Origin: Bacteroides sp.
GTDB taxonomy: Bacteria > Bacteroidota > Bacteroidia > Bacteroidales > Bacteroidaceae
NCBI GenBank assembly: GCA_019416685.1
Contig: DXWV01000034.1
Span: forward strand, 67,003 to 131,002
DNA: 64,000 nucleotides
Direction: 5' to 3'
The position numbers and the translations under genes are program-made. The notes beneath the pieces are model-generated. The model saw only the letters and a list, made by a program, of their open reading frames with translations, was not told the origin of the DNA and did no database searches. Each line of letters begins with the position of its first letter. Position 1 is the stretch's first letter. Positions 10,460-20,140 of this stretch are shown here, one piece after another.

Positions 10460-13174
10460 TTACAGATTAATAACCTTATGTACGAATCTTCCTTTATCTG
10501 TCCGGATAGATACTAAAAAGATGCCGCGTTCCGGCAAACCAATCGTGATAATACCGTTTATAGCATTTTTACCATCTATTGCAGAACAAACCGTTTTTCC
10601 GGACATATCAATAACGTCAACATTTATATCCCCCCCTGCTTGGGATTGTATCTTTAAAGATCCTTCCTCGAGTGTGATCCGAAAATCTTTGTCGTCGATA
10701 GCAGGCGATAAACCGGTTATTTCTTCTCCTGTCACATCATCGAATATATAATCCGGACGAGCATCAGTTCCATTCAATTTGAAGCTGACATTTTCGAATT
10801 TCACATTGTTGGCATGTCGTACATAAAAGCCATAAGCCGGCAAGGGAGTACCGAACATGTTCGACTCCGGATATCCATTGATTATTTCAGGCACATTCGC
10901 ATTGGCATCATTTATTGTTCCGCCACCAGGCAAAGTTATTTCTACATTTTTAATAAGTACATTATCAATAATACCTCCTGGTACACCTACAATAGAGCTT
11001 GCTACTTTGCTCACACAAGTAGCTTCGATGCCTGAAATGACAACATTCTTTAGTTCACTCATTCGTGGGGAACCATCGCGTTTTCCCAATCGGAGGAAAA
11101 TTGCAGTATGCACATCTTTCATCTGTATGTTTGAAATTCTTACATCCTCTAATACACCACCGTTTACCGACTCCAAAGCTATACCAGAGATGGTTGATGG
11201 TCCCTGTAGAGTAATACCACACCAGGTAAGTTTCTCGTAATGTTTACGGAAATTGTCTTCACTGGCTTTTTCTATCACACAATCGGTATAACTAACATTC
11301 TTAAATCCGGCTTTTCCGGCAGTACCCAATTTAATGGCATTACAATTGGTACGGATGGTACAGTTCTTCACGGTCACGTTTTCTACCGGAATTCCCCGGT
11401 CACTTTTCATGCATATGCCATCATCATCGCAATCAATATAGCAATCTTCAATTTCCACATTTCTGGAGTCGATATCCAAGCCGTCATTATTCCAGTTTGA
11501 ATGGCTGTAAACCTTCACTCCTTTGATTTTCACTCCGTCACACAATAAGAAATGTGCCGTCCAGAAAGCGGAATTTTGAAGGGTTACATTCTCTACTACA
11601 ACGTCTCTGCAATTAACCAAATGAAGAACCTTAGGGCGGTCTCCTTTTCCGTTTCCAAACTGAAAATCAGGTGCATTCCCACGTCCGTCAATTATTCCGG
11701 TACCAGTCACCTTTACGTTTTCAATGTTCTTACCAAATACCAAAGCGCTGGTTTCAATGGCTCCTGCTTCGGGAAATGCATTACGATAATCCTGAATAGT
11801 ACGACTTCCCAATAATTGTGCTCCTTCCTGAAGATGCAACGTCATATTGGAACGAAGGAAAATAGGACGAATCAGGTAGCGACCTTTAGGTATTACTACC
11901 GTTGCTTTTTTTATAGAACATGCATCGATAGCTTGTTGTAACAGATCGGTCACGTCCTCGCGTCCGTTATTCGATATTCCACAGGACTCCACTACATTCA
12001 GTTCTCCTCCTTTAGGTACTAAGTCAACAAAAGGGTTATCAGATTCTATTCCCAGATTATATTCATCGACGGGTTGCAAGGTCAGTGAGATTAACTTCAA
12101 GACCGGAAGCTGATAAGACCCATTTCCCATTGTCCAAACAGATTCAAAATCCCAACCATTATAGGTGTTCTGCATGGCAAGTTCATCAGCATCTTTATCT
12201 TGTCCGTTTCTACCATTAGCATCGGTACTGGAGAAAGGAGCCCCGTTAATAGTACAACCCGAAAAGGCCAAATTGGCAATAAGCGTTATTTTATCCTGCT
12301 TAGCCCATGCAAAGATACGGCTGGGAGTTGCATCCCGTACAGTAATTGATTTGTTGATAGCGACACAGTTGGATATGGTAGCATTCATTTGTCCGATAGC
12401 CGCATCGGGTGCACTAACGGTACCCATTATTCCACCAGTAGATCCTCCTCCATCTACTTGGATGTTATTTAAAGTATAACATTTGTCTATTAATGTAGTA
12501 CATCCTCCATACGTACTTCCCATAATACCACCTACTCCATCGGCTGTAGCAAACACGTTGCCTTTGGCATAGCAGTTAGTAATGATGATGTTCTGGTTAT
12601 TATTCCTTCCAATGATTCCTCCTACTAAAGTTCCTTTGGATTCAACATTTCCGGCGACGTATACCTCCTTTATAAGGGTTTGCTTAATACCTCCCACATT
12701 CGTAGAGAGTCCCGCAAGGATTCCCACATTACTGTTTCCGGTAATTCTTTTACCGTCTGCAACCACTATTCCCAACCTTTTTATAGTTACATCGCCACCG
12801 ATCACTCCGAAAAAACCGACATTTTCGGCATTCATACTTATCCAAAGATTTTCAATAACATGTCCGTTTCCGTCTATATTTCCGGTAAAAGGGGCGGTTG
12901 ACGTACCAATTGGCTGCCATCCGGTCTCCGGAGAGTTGTCCGTAATCCACGCAGCCAAGTCAATGTCTGCTCCCAGCTTATAATATGCATTCAGATGATC
13001 TCTCATTTGATTCAATTCCGCAGCCGTATTAATAATAAACGGATCCTCAGCCGTTCCCGCACCAGAAGTAAAGCTATTGTTCGAAGCGTGAAGCGACAGA
13101 CTTGTACAAAAAATGAAAATAAGACTCCAATACCTCAGAAGCCCCTTTATTTCTATTGTTTTCATATTATTCAA
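10460..13174 (-). CDS. GLUG-domain / GH28 fusion (polygalacturonase-family enzyme)
   Basis: This 904-aa protein has three parts. Residues about 35-360 are a GLUG-repeat region homologous to the two free-standing GLUG proteins of this operon. Residues about 395-820 are a GH28 beta-helix with NNDGLDID (562-569) and CDDDG (582-586). A C-terminal sorting-like domain follows (about 830-904). GH28 enzymes hydrolyse galacturonic-acid backbones of pectin or rhamnogalacturonan. The usual GHG histidine motif is absent: the equivalent strand reads NCNAIKLGT. It is closely related to the next gene upstream, so the pair arose by duplication followed by gain or loss of the GLUG part. The start could be Met1 or Met4; a hydrophobic segment follows. 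Confidence 0.88.
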   Translation of the reverse strand: MNNMKTIEIKGLLRYWSLIFIFCTSLSLHASNNSFTSGAGTAEDPFIINTAAELNQMRDHLNAYYKLGADIDLAAWITDNSPETGWQPIGTSTAPFTGNIDGNGHVIENLWISMNAENVGFFGVIGGDVTIKRLGIVVADGKRITGNSNVGILAGLSTNVGGIKQTLIKEVYVAGNVESKGTLVGGIIGRNNNQNIIITNCYAKGNVFATADGVGGIMGSTYGGCTTLIDKCYTLNNIQVDGGGSTGGIMGTVSAPDAAIGQMNATISNCVAINKSITVRDATPSRIFAWAKQDKITLIANLAFSGCTINGAPFSSTDANGRNGQDKDADELAMQNTYNGWDFESVWTMGNGSYQLPVLKLISLTLQPVDEYNLGIESDNPFVDLVPKGGELNVVESCGISNNGREDVTDLLQQAIDACSIKKATVVIPKGRYLIRPIFLRSNMTLHLQEGAQLLGSRTIQDYRNAFPEAGAIETSALVFGKNIENVKVTGTGIIDGRGNAPDFQFGNGKGDRPKVLHLVNCRDVVVENVTLQNSAFWTAHFLLCDGVKIKGVKVYSHSNWNNDGLDIDSRNVEIEDCYIDCDDDGICMKSDRGIPVENVTVKNCTIRTNCNAIKLGTAGKAGFKNVSYTDCVIEKASEDNFRKHYEKLTWCGITLQGPSTISGIALESVNGGVLEDVRISNIQMKDVHTAIFLRLGKRDGSPRMSELKNVVISGIEATCVSKVASSIVGVPGGIIDNVLIKNVEITLPGGGTINDANANVPEIINGYPESNMFGTPLPAYGFYVRHANNVKFENVSFKLNGTDARPDYIFDDVTGEEITGLSPAIDDKDFRITLEEGSLKIQSQAGGDINVDVIDMSGKTVCSAIDGKNAINGIITIGLPERGIFLVSIRTDKGRFVHKVINL

Positions 13175-13192
13175 ACTTTTAAAGTTTAACCA

Positions 13193-14596
13193 TTATTTCT
13201 TCTTTATTGTCACTTGAGCGTTGTTGAGCGTACAGTCCTTTTGAAGGAAGTTTTTCACATCATCCAGATAGAACATAGAACGTTCATCCCGTTTCAAGGT
13301 AGACATTCTAACATTATTGAAAGTAATGCCATCAACATGGCGTAAGTAAAAACCTGAAGCCGGCAGAATCGTACCGAACATTCTGTTTTCAGGATACTTA
13401 TCAATTGCCTCCGGAACTTCGGTATTTATCTCCGCTTTCGTAACTTCAGCATCGGTAATAAGGATAACATCATTGATGATAACGTTTTTAATATCACCTC
13501 CGGGAACTCCCGTTATGGAACAAGCTAGCTTTCCTTCACTACGGGCAACAATATGGCTTATCATTACATCGTTAATTCGGCTCATCTGTTTGCTGAAAGT
13601 TCTTTTTCGATCACCCAAGCGAATAAACAAGGGAGTCTGTACACCTCGTATGACAATGTCCGAAATAGAAATGTTTTCAATAATTCCTCCATCCACCGAC
13701 TCCAATGCAATACCTGCCACAGCAGTTTTCTGGGTGGTACCGATCCATGGATAGTTATTGTACCACTGACGGATGTGGTCTTCCGAAGCCCTATCTATCG
13801 TGCAATTTAAAATTGTAATATTCTTGAATCCGCTGTACGAAGATGTACCGAACTTTATTGCATTACAATTTGATTTCAACACACAATTTGTAACTGTGAC
13901 GTTTTCACATGGAGTATCAGTATCACTTTTCAGACATAATGCATCGTCGTCACAATCAATATAACAATCCGATATCACCACGTTACGACTATCAATATCA
14001 AGACCGTCATTATTCCAGTTGACATGACTGTATACCTTAACTCCGCGTATAGTAACCCCGTCACACTTCTCATAATCCTGTGTCCAATAAGCTGAATTTC
14101 TTAAAGTTACGTCTTGCACCCGAACATTTTTGCAACCAATAAAATAGATAATTTTAGGGCGTTTGGGCCCCCCTTTAGAGTCATTGCCGTGCTGGAAGTT
14201 CGGATGCGCACCTTGACCGTTAATCGTACCCAATCCGGTTATGGCAATGTTACTAACTTCACGTGCAAAGATAATGGCGGGTGTTTCTTTTCCTTTCAAA
14301 CCGGGAAAAGCTTTATGATACGAATTCAAATCAGTACTACCCAAAAGTTCTGCGCCAAAGTTAAGATGCAGATTCACATTGGATTTTATAAAGAGTGTTC
14401 CGGTCAGAAACTGCCCGGGAGGAACATTTACTGTTCCTCCGTTATGTGCCGAACAATCGTCTATGGCTTTCTGTATAAGAGCAGTATTATTAGTAGTTCC
14501 GTCGCCTTTGGCACCTAATGTGGTTATATCAACTGTATAGGAGAAAATACTTAACGTACAAAAAAAGGCAATAAGTGTCAATAAACTCCTTTTCAT
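13193..14596 (-). CDS. GH28 family pectin-backbone hydrolase (secreted)
   Basis: This is a 467-aa protein with a signal peptide and the GH28 opening TLGAKGDGTTNNTALIQKAI, then a single beta-helix catalytic domain. Visible motifs are NNDGLDID (195-202), CDDDA (215-219) and FIRLGDR (324-330). The position where GH28 enzymes normally carry GHG reads NCNAIKFGT (243-251), as in its paralogue at 10460. It is inferred to act on a galacturonate-containing backbone, perhaps with exo- or rhamnogalacturonan specificity. It sits between a small SusD-associated lipoprotein and the GLUG-GH28 fusion (18-bp gap), in the same operon. Unlike several neighbours it lacks a C-terminal sorting domain. Confidence 0.88.
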   Translation of the reverse strand: MKRSLLTLIAFFCTLSIFSYTVDITTLGAKGDGTTNNTALIQKAIDDCSAHNGGTVNVPPGQFLTGTLFIKSNVNLHLNFGAELLGSTDLNSYHKAFPGLKGKETPAIIFAREVSNIAITGLGTINGQGAHPNFQHGNDSKGGPKRPKIIYFIGCKNVRVQDVTLRNSAYWTQDYEKCDGVTIRGVKVYSHVNWNNDGLDIDSRNVVISDCYIDCDDDALCLKSDTDTPCENVTVTNCVLKSNCNAIKFGTSSYSGFKNITILNCTIDRASEDHIRQWYNNYPWIGTTQKTAVAGIALESVDGGIIENISISDIVIRGVQTPLFIRLGDRKRTFSKQMSRINDVMISHIVARSEGKLACSITGVPGGDIKNVIINDVILITDAEVTKAEINTEVPEAIDKYPENRMFGTILPASGFYLRHVDGITFNNVRMSTLKRDERSMFYLDDVKNFLQKDCTLNNAQVTIKKK

Positions 14597-14662
14597 TATA
14601 GAATGTCTTTTACAATTTATATTATTATTTCGCCTGAATATTTTTTCTTCATCGTTTATCGA

Positions 14663-15046
14663 TTATTCACTCTGAACAACAGCCACATCAATCGTCCATT
14701 TTTTTTCAACCAGCCCGTTTGGGGATATAACAGTATACTCTTGGGGAACACTCAAATCAATAAATCCATTCACAATAGGAGTTACGGTAGCTCCGGTAGA
14801 TATTGTCAGCACCAATCTTAACTGAGTCAAATCGGTTCCTTGGGGAACAAAAGCCTGTACCAATGCCTTTTCTATATCAATCTCAAAAGACTCGACAACA
14901 TTAACCGGCTTGTCACTTACTGTATAGAGAGTGATACCTGTTATTTCGGCAGTTTCATATGCCTCATTTATTTGATAATCGATTTTTGAACAGGCTGTCG
15001 TTACAACGAACGAAACAAAAAATGCTATATAAACTAATTTCTTCAT
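14663..15046 (-). CDS. Small surface lipoprotein, DUF5018-like
   Basis: This 127-aa protein has a lipoprotein signal (hydrophobic stretch ending VTTAC, lipidated Cys at residue 19). The mature part of about 105 residues is predicted to be all beta, an Ig-like sandwich resembling the DUF5018-type domains found beside SusD genes. It follows the SusD-like gene by 28 bp, the position where small surface glycan-binding proteins often sit. Binding of the target glycan is inferred from position only. The family assignment is tentative. Confidence 0.6.
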   Translation of the reverse strand: MKKLVYIAFFVSFVVTTACSKIDYQINEAYETAEITGITLYTVSDKPVNVVESFEIDIEKALVQAFVPQGTDLTQLRLVLTISTGATVTPIVNGFIDLSVPQEYTVISPNGLVEKKWTIDVAVVQSE

Positions 15047-15074
15047 GACTTTTTCTTTATTTATTCGTTGACTA

Positions 15075-16886
15075 TTACCATCCCGGATTCTGATGTCCTA
15101 CTAACTTAGGATTCCGGTTTATTGCATGTTGCGGTATGGGTAATAAATAATTCTTTTGTGAGTCGAAAGTTCTTTCGAAGTACACTGAACGAGGATTGTA
15201 TACGGGCACAGAGACCGAAGTCGGTACTTTTTCAGGAGGCTCTTGGTAAACAATTTCCATTTTGTAAAAAGGACCTGTCAGATACTTATCTCCTGCTCTC
15301 CAACGTAGAATATCGAAATACCTTTTGTTTTCGAAAGCCAATTCCACCCGGCGTTCGTTGCGGATGCGTTCACGAAGTTCGTTCTGTCCCAAACCGGAAA
15401 TTTCCGGTTGTCCGGCACGACGTCGTACAGCATTGATGGCATCAAATACGGACTGATCCGGACCGGATACTTCGTTTTTCGCTTCGGCATAGGTTAATAG
15501 AATTTCGGCATAACGCAGTACAATCAGGTTTCCGCCTTCACCGTCCATATTCAAATATCGGTTTTTAGTCCCGCAACTAACCTCTTCATTTTGATGTTTA
15601 CGAATAAAATAACCGGTCTTGGTAGACTCCACTTTCGAGCAATACATTCCATTAGGAAGATTATCAGATACATTTTTCCATTTTCTGCGATTGTTTTCGT
15701 CCCATACATACCGGTTAGTACTCAGTGAAAGTGTAGAATCTTTCCATACAACTCCGTCGTAGAGGATAGAAGCATAGAAACGAGCATCCCGGTTTTCATA
15801 CGGATGTGCAGACTGTTCAGTATTATTCCAGTCGAAAGAGGTACCGTCCTGCATCTCAAAAGCATCAACCAACATTTGCGAAGGGTTGGAGCATCCCCAA
15901 CCATAGTCACTACCTATACCCGGATATCCAGGAGCTGCAATGGTTTGATAACCTTGTTGGTTACGGTCGGGATTTTTATATTGGACGTCAAAAAGCACCT
16001 CTTCATTCCCCTCATATGCTTCCAAAAAAAGATTGGCAAAATTCTCTGCTTTTTTACTTAGCTTCCGGGGAGTAGATTTCTCCGTAGGATCTCCATCGTT
16101 TTCACGGAACAGACTATATTCGCCTTTTAGTTCGCCGCTTATCAATATATCAGCCGTATTGGCAGCATCTTCATAATATTTCGCATCGATTACACCCGCA
16201 GCATGGAGATAGGCAATAGCCTGAAAGCCTACGGCTGCCCCTCTGGTTGCCCGACCATATTCAGCAGCCGGAAGTTCCGAACGTTTTGGCAAGCGTTTTG
16301 CAGCTTCCTTAAAATCCTCTATAATCAAATTCAAAGTTTCTTCTGATGAACTTCTCGGATAGTATATATCGTCTACATCTTTATTCAATGCTTTCTTTAT
16401 CAGTGGTACACCTCCCCAAAAACGCCACAGCTCGAAGTAATTTAATGCACGTAGAAAATACATATCTCCCAAGAACCGTTCTTTTTCGATATTATCAAGT
16501 ACTTCCGAGATTTTTATCTTTTCCAATCCAAGATTGGTTCTGCGTATGTTCTCGTATAAAGCATCCCATCTACCTCTAATTGGCTGAGGAATTGTAGCAG
16601 CAGTAAAACTAAATTCAGACAGTGAGATAAATCCAGAGATTCCCATATCATCAGTCCAGGCATGATCGAAAGAGTACCAGTCTCTGATACCTTTGGTCAT
16701 ACAATACAGAGGACCATCAAGAGTTCTATGGTAGGTCTCATTAATATATAGTCCGGTAGTCGATTTGCTTGACCACACAGCTTCGTCAGTGATGGATGTT
16801 CTTGATTCAATATCCATAAAATCGGTACATGAACTAAAGAATCCAAAGATTACTCCGACAGCAACAAATATTATTATCTTTTTCAT
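15075..16886 (-). CDS. SusD-like surface glycan-binding lipoprotein
   Basis: This 603-aa protein has a lipobox FSSC (Cys about residue 20) and the RagB/SusD helical fold: IKISEVLDNIEKERFLGDMYFLRALNYFELWRFWGGVPL (TPR-like helix region, written here as recognisable segments RALNYFELWRFWGG and GVPLI), then LRYAEILLTYAEAKNE and RRVELAFENKRYFDILRW near the C-terminus. SusD proteins cap the SusC barrel and hand over oligosaccharides. It lies 13 bp downstream of its SusC partner at 16899. The pair is transcribed with the GH28, GH2 and GLUG genes from the promoter near 22.05 kb. Confidence 0.95.
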   Translation of the reverse strand: MKKIIIFVAVGVIFGFFSSCTDFMDIESRTSITDEAVWSSKSTTGLYINETYHRTLDGPLYCMTKGIRDWYSFDHAWTDDMGISGFISLSEFSFTAATIPQPIRGRWDALYENIRRTNLGLEKIKISEVLDNIEKERFLGDMYFLRALNYFELWRFWGGVPLIKKALNKDVDDIYYPRSSSEETLNLIIEDFKEAAKRLPKRSELPAAEYGRATRGAAVGFQAIAYLHAAGVIDAKYYEDAANTADILISGELKGEYSLFRENDGDPTEKSTPRKLSKKAENFANLFLEAYEGNEEVLFDVQYKNPDRNQQGYQTIAAPGYPGIGSDYGWGCSNPSQMLVDAFEMQDGTSFDWNNTEQSAHPYENRDARFYASILYDGVVWKDSTLSLSTNRYVWDENNRRKWKNVSDNLPNGMYCSKVESTKTGYFIRKHQNEEVSCGTKNRYLNMDGEGGNLIVLRYAEILLTYAEAKNEVSGPDQSVFDAINAVRRRAGQPEISGLGQNELRERIRNERRVELAFENKRYFDILRWRAGDKYLTGPFYKMEIVYQEPPEKVPTSVSVPVYNPRSVYFERTFDSQKNYLLPIPQHAINRNPKLVGHQNPGW

Positions 16887-16898
16887 AATTCCTTTTTA

Positions 16899-19800
16899 TT
16901 AAAATGTGATATTGACACCCAAAGAAGTTACAAACTGTTGTGGATAGGCATTATAATTTTGGTTTTCAACATCGAAATCTTTTGGCATGGAAGAATAGAT
17001 AGTCCATAAATTATAAAAATTCAAGTATATGCGCATATTGTCCACCCGAATTTTCTTAAGTAAACGTTGTTCGAAATTATATCCCAATTCCAAAGACTTT
17101 AGTTTCAAATAGGCCGTATTTACAACCCAGAAAGAAGACGTTACATAGTTCATACCTTCAATGGTAGACAAACGTGGATATTTAGCATTGGGGTCAGGAT
17201 TATCTACAGTCCACGAATTGATATGATCCTTTCGGGGTTTATCATTTTTAAACGGAAAACGAACTCCCCGGTCGGAAGCCCCTTTTGCATCTTGTCCCAT
17301 GTAGAAATCCGAATGTCCTGTGCCTTGTAAAAACAGACTGACATCAAAGTTCTTGTATTTCGCACTAAAGGTATATCCGTACATAATTTCTGGTACACGA
17401 GTACGACCAATAATCGTCTCATCTTCATTGTCTATTTTACCATCGCCATTGATATCGCGATACTTGATATCACCGGGACGAGTTGAAGCACTCTGATATG
17501 CCCAACTGTCAATTTCTGCCTGACTACTGAATAATCCCTCAGCAATATAACCTCTTAATTGCGATGCTGATTTACCAGTCCGGCGGAAGCGTGGGATACT
17601 GTAAGTACCCATTGACTCTGCTATATCAATTTGTTTATCCCGGGAGAACCCGAATACCAAAGAATTGTCGATAGAGAAATTACGGTTGATTTCCGTATGG
17701 TTGGTTACGGTAAGATCAACTCCATAACGCTCTTCTTTTCCAGCATTATATTGAGAAGGCTTGATTCCATATTCTGTTGGGAAGTCATCCGTAGGGATGA
17801 TAATCTTATCCCGTCGTAAATCACGGTATACATCCATTTCCACTCCCAATAATCCATTCCACATTGAAAGGTCAAAACCGATATTGGTTTTCAATACAGT
17901 TTCCCAGGTCAGATGAGGGTTCGCTTCTGCGCTTTCATACAAACCTGAAACAGTAGATGGAGTACCGATTCCCCATACATAGCCACTGCCCACTGTATAG
18001 GTGGGACTCCATTGAAATGGTTCGCCAACCGGATTTCCGGATTTACCATAAGATGCACGGATTTTCAAGTTATCGATACAACGGACATCTTTTAGAAATG
18101 CTTCTTCGGAAATACGCCATCCCAGTGAGATGGAAGGAAAGAATGCAGCACGACGATCAGGAGCATATTGATAGGTACGATCATAACGACCGGCCAATTC
18201 TACGAGATACTTCTGAGCGAAATCGTAATTGACCCGAAAGACAAAACCGTCTTGCGCCTCAGCCGAAGAGGTTCCGGAATTATATTGATTATCTTTAGAA
18301 CCCATATTCAGTTCGGGTATAAGCACATCAAACTGTGTACGACGAGCACTATAATTTACCTTTGTTCCTCCCCATCGACGTTCATAAACAAACAAACCGG
18401 AAAGATTATGTTTGCCGAATGAATTAATATAATTGAGATATGCCTGCACAGTATAATAAGCATTTATCTTTGTAGACTGTGACAATTCTTCATCAGACTG
18501 TAATTCGGATTTGTTGTATTTATCATTGGCAGCGTCATATACGTAATACTCATAAGGATAAGTCCAATTTTTACTGTTCGTGTCTTTGCGATTCATATTA
18601 AATAGCCCCTTGACAGACAACCCCTTGACGAAAGGAAGTTCCTGGTTTACAGAGAAACTCAGATTCTGATAGTTGTTCTCATTACGTTTATCTCCGCCGC
18701 CATAAATAGTTTGATACATACTACCGCCAATGGACGACTGAAAAGCGGGTAATCCGTTGCTGTATACATCTGCTTCCGTAGCTTTCGCACGGTAAATATT
18801 TGTCATGGCCGCTTCTGCAGAGGATGCGTTGGTTCTTTTACGGTCATACACAAGACCCAAATCTGCAGAAACTGTGGTAGTCTTAGTGGGTTTTAAATCG
18901 AGGTTAGCACGTACATTATAACGGCGATAGTACTGATCGTCACTGAGCATACTACCCTGTTTCATGTATCCCAATGCAACATAAGCCTTTATGATATCAT
19001 TACCCCCTTGAAGCACAATATTATGTTTCTGACTGGTAGAAGTATTCATGTAATTTTTCACCCAATCGGTATTGGGATAAGCGTCTGTATCTGCTTCGTG
19101 TGCTGCCAGAATTTCATCGGTAATAGCATTGGCTTCGTCATTCATGCCGTCCATCTCATATGCCAGTTTTTTAAGGCGCAATCCATCGGCTGCACTCATA
19201 AATTCGGGCGTGTTGGTAGGCTTTTGCCATCCGAACTCACCATTATAGTTGAACGTAATTTTTCCCTGTGAATTCCCCCCACGTTTGGTAGTAATCAATA
19301 CCACACCATTGGCTCCTTTTAAACCATAAGGAGCGACCGCCGATGCATCTTTTAGTAATGTGACAGACTCTACTTCTTCCATGTTGATCATATTGTACTC
19401 GCTTTCGATGCCATCGACCAGCACGAGTGGATTTTTATTTCCACGAAGATACAAGGTTGAGGCATCATTTCCTGGTTCACCGGTAGCTTGTTGAGTGACT
19501 AATCCAGAAACCCGACCTCCCAGTGCATTCGAGACATTAGCAACCGGCATGGTTGTCATCTTTTCGCTTTTTATCGAGGATACCGAACCGGTCATGTTCA
19601 CTCGTTTTTGTACACCGTACCCCACCACCACTACTTCATCAAGCAGCTTGTCGTCCTCTTTCATGACAACATTCAATGTGTTTTTTCCGGCAACAATAAC
19701 TTCTTGTTTTAAATATCCGACATAAGTAAAAATCAAAGTAGCCTTTTTATTTTCACTGGGTATATTTAATGAGTATTTTCCATCAATATCAGTCACCGTA

Positions 19801-19958
19801 CCGTTAGTAGTTCCTTTTATGACAATGCTTACCCCAATCAATGGTTCTCCTGATAAATCAGTTACAGTTCCAGTCAGTGTTTTCATTGCCTGCCCAAATA
19901 CAGATGATACAGACATTAATATGGAGATAAATAGAATGAACCGCCTTCTGTTTTTCAT
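16899..19958 (-). CDS. SusC-like TonB-dependent transporter
   Basis: The ATG at 19958 is preferred because it opens a signal peptide (MKNRRRFILFISILMSVSSVFG); a longer frame starts at 19994. The protein (about 1019 aa) has a carboxypeptidase-regulatory-like domain (LTGTVTDLSGEPLIGVSI), the TonB box LDEVVVVGYGVQKR, a plug (NALGGRVSGLVTQQ, GLKGANGVVLITTKRG) and the long barrel ending in SLGVNITF. It imports glycan fragments across the outer membrane and pairs with the SusD gene 13 bp downstream. Together they mark the core of the left-block PUL. Confidence 0.95.
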   Translation of the reverse strand: MKNRRRFILFISILMSVSSVFGQAMKTLTGTVTDLSGEPLIGVSIVIKGTTNGTVTDIDGKYSLNIPSENKKATLIFTYVGYLKQEVIVAGKNTLNVVMKEDDKLLDEVVVVGYGVQKRVNMTGSVSSIKSEKMTTMPVANVSNALGGRVSGLVTQQATGEPGNDASTLYLRGNKNPLVLVDGIESEYNMINMEEVESVTLLKDASAVAPYGLKGANGVVLITTKRGGNSQGKITFNYNGEFGWQKPTNTPEFMSAADGLRLKKLAYEMDGMNDEANAITDEILAAHEADTDAYPNTDWVKNYMNTSTSQKHNIVLQGGNDIIKAYVALGYMKQGSMLSDDQYYRRYNVRANLDLKPTKTTTVSADLGLVYDRKRTNASSAEAAMTNIYRAKATEADVYSNGLPAFQSSIGGSMYQTIYGGGDKRNENNYQNLSFSVNQELPFVKGLSVKGLFNMNRKDTNSKNWTYPYEYYVYDAANDKYNKSELQSDEELSQSTKINAYYTVQAYLNYINSFGKHNLSGLFVYERRWGGTKVNYSARRTQFDVLIPELNMGSKDNQYNSGTSSAEAQDGFVFRVNYDFAQKYLVELAGRYDRTYQYAPDRRAAFFPSISLGWRISEEAFLKDVRCIDNLKIRASYGKSGNPVGEPFQWSPTYTVGSGYVWGIGTPSTVSGLYESAEANPHLTWETVLKTNIGFDLSMWNGLLGVEMDVYRDLRRDKIIIPTDDFPTEYGIKPSQYNAGKEERYGVDLTVTNHTEINRNFSIDNSLVFGFSRDKQIDIAESMGTYSIPRFRRTGKSASQLRGYIAEGLFSSQAEIDSWAYQSASTRPGDIKYRDINGDGKIDNEDETIIGRTRVPEIMYGYTFSAKYKNFDVSLFLQGTGHSDFYMGQDAKGASDRGVRFPFKNDKPRKDHINSWTVDNPDPNAKYPRLSTIEGMNYVTSSFWVVNTAYLKLKSLELGYNFEQRLLKKIRVDNMRIYLNFYNLWTIYSSMPKDFDVENQNYNAYPQQFVTSLGVNITF

Positions 19959-20140
19959 GGTATCAAGGATTCCTATTTTTACATATTTGATCATGTCATT
20001 TTATTATTTTAGATTAAAAAAGAGCTAATAATGGAATTTTGTTTACTACATGCAAGCGAATAAATAATATGGATTTATTATTGAAAGCTGATAGATAATA
20101 TTTTCCACTATTAGTTCTTTAACTGATAATATACCAGTGA

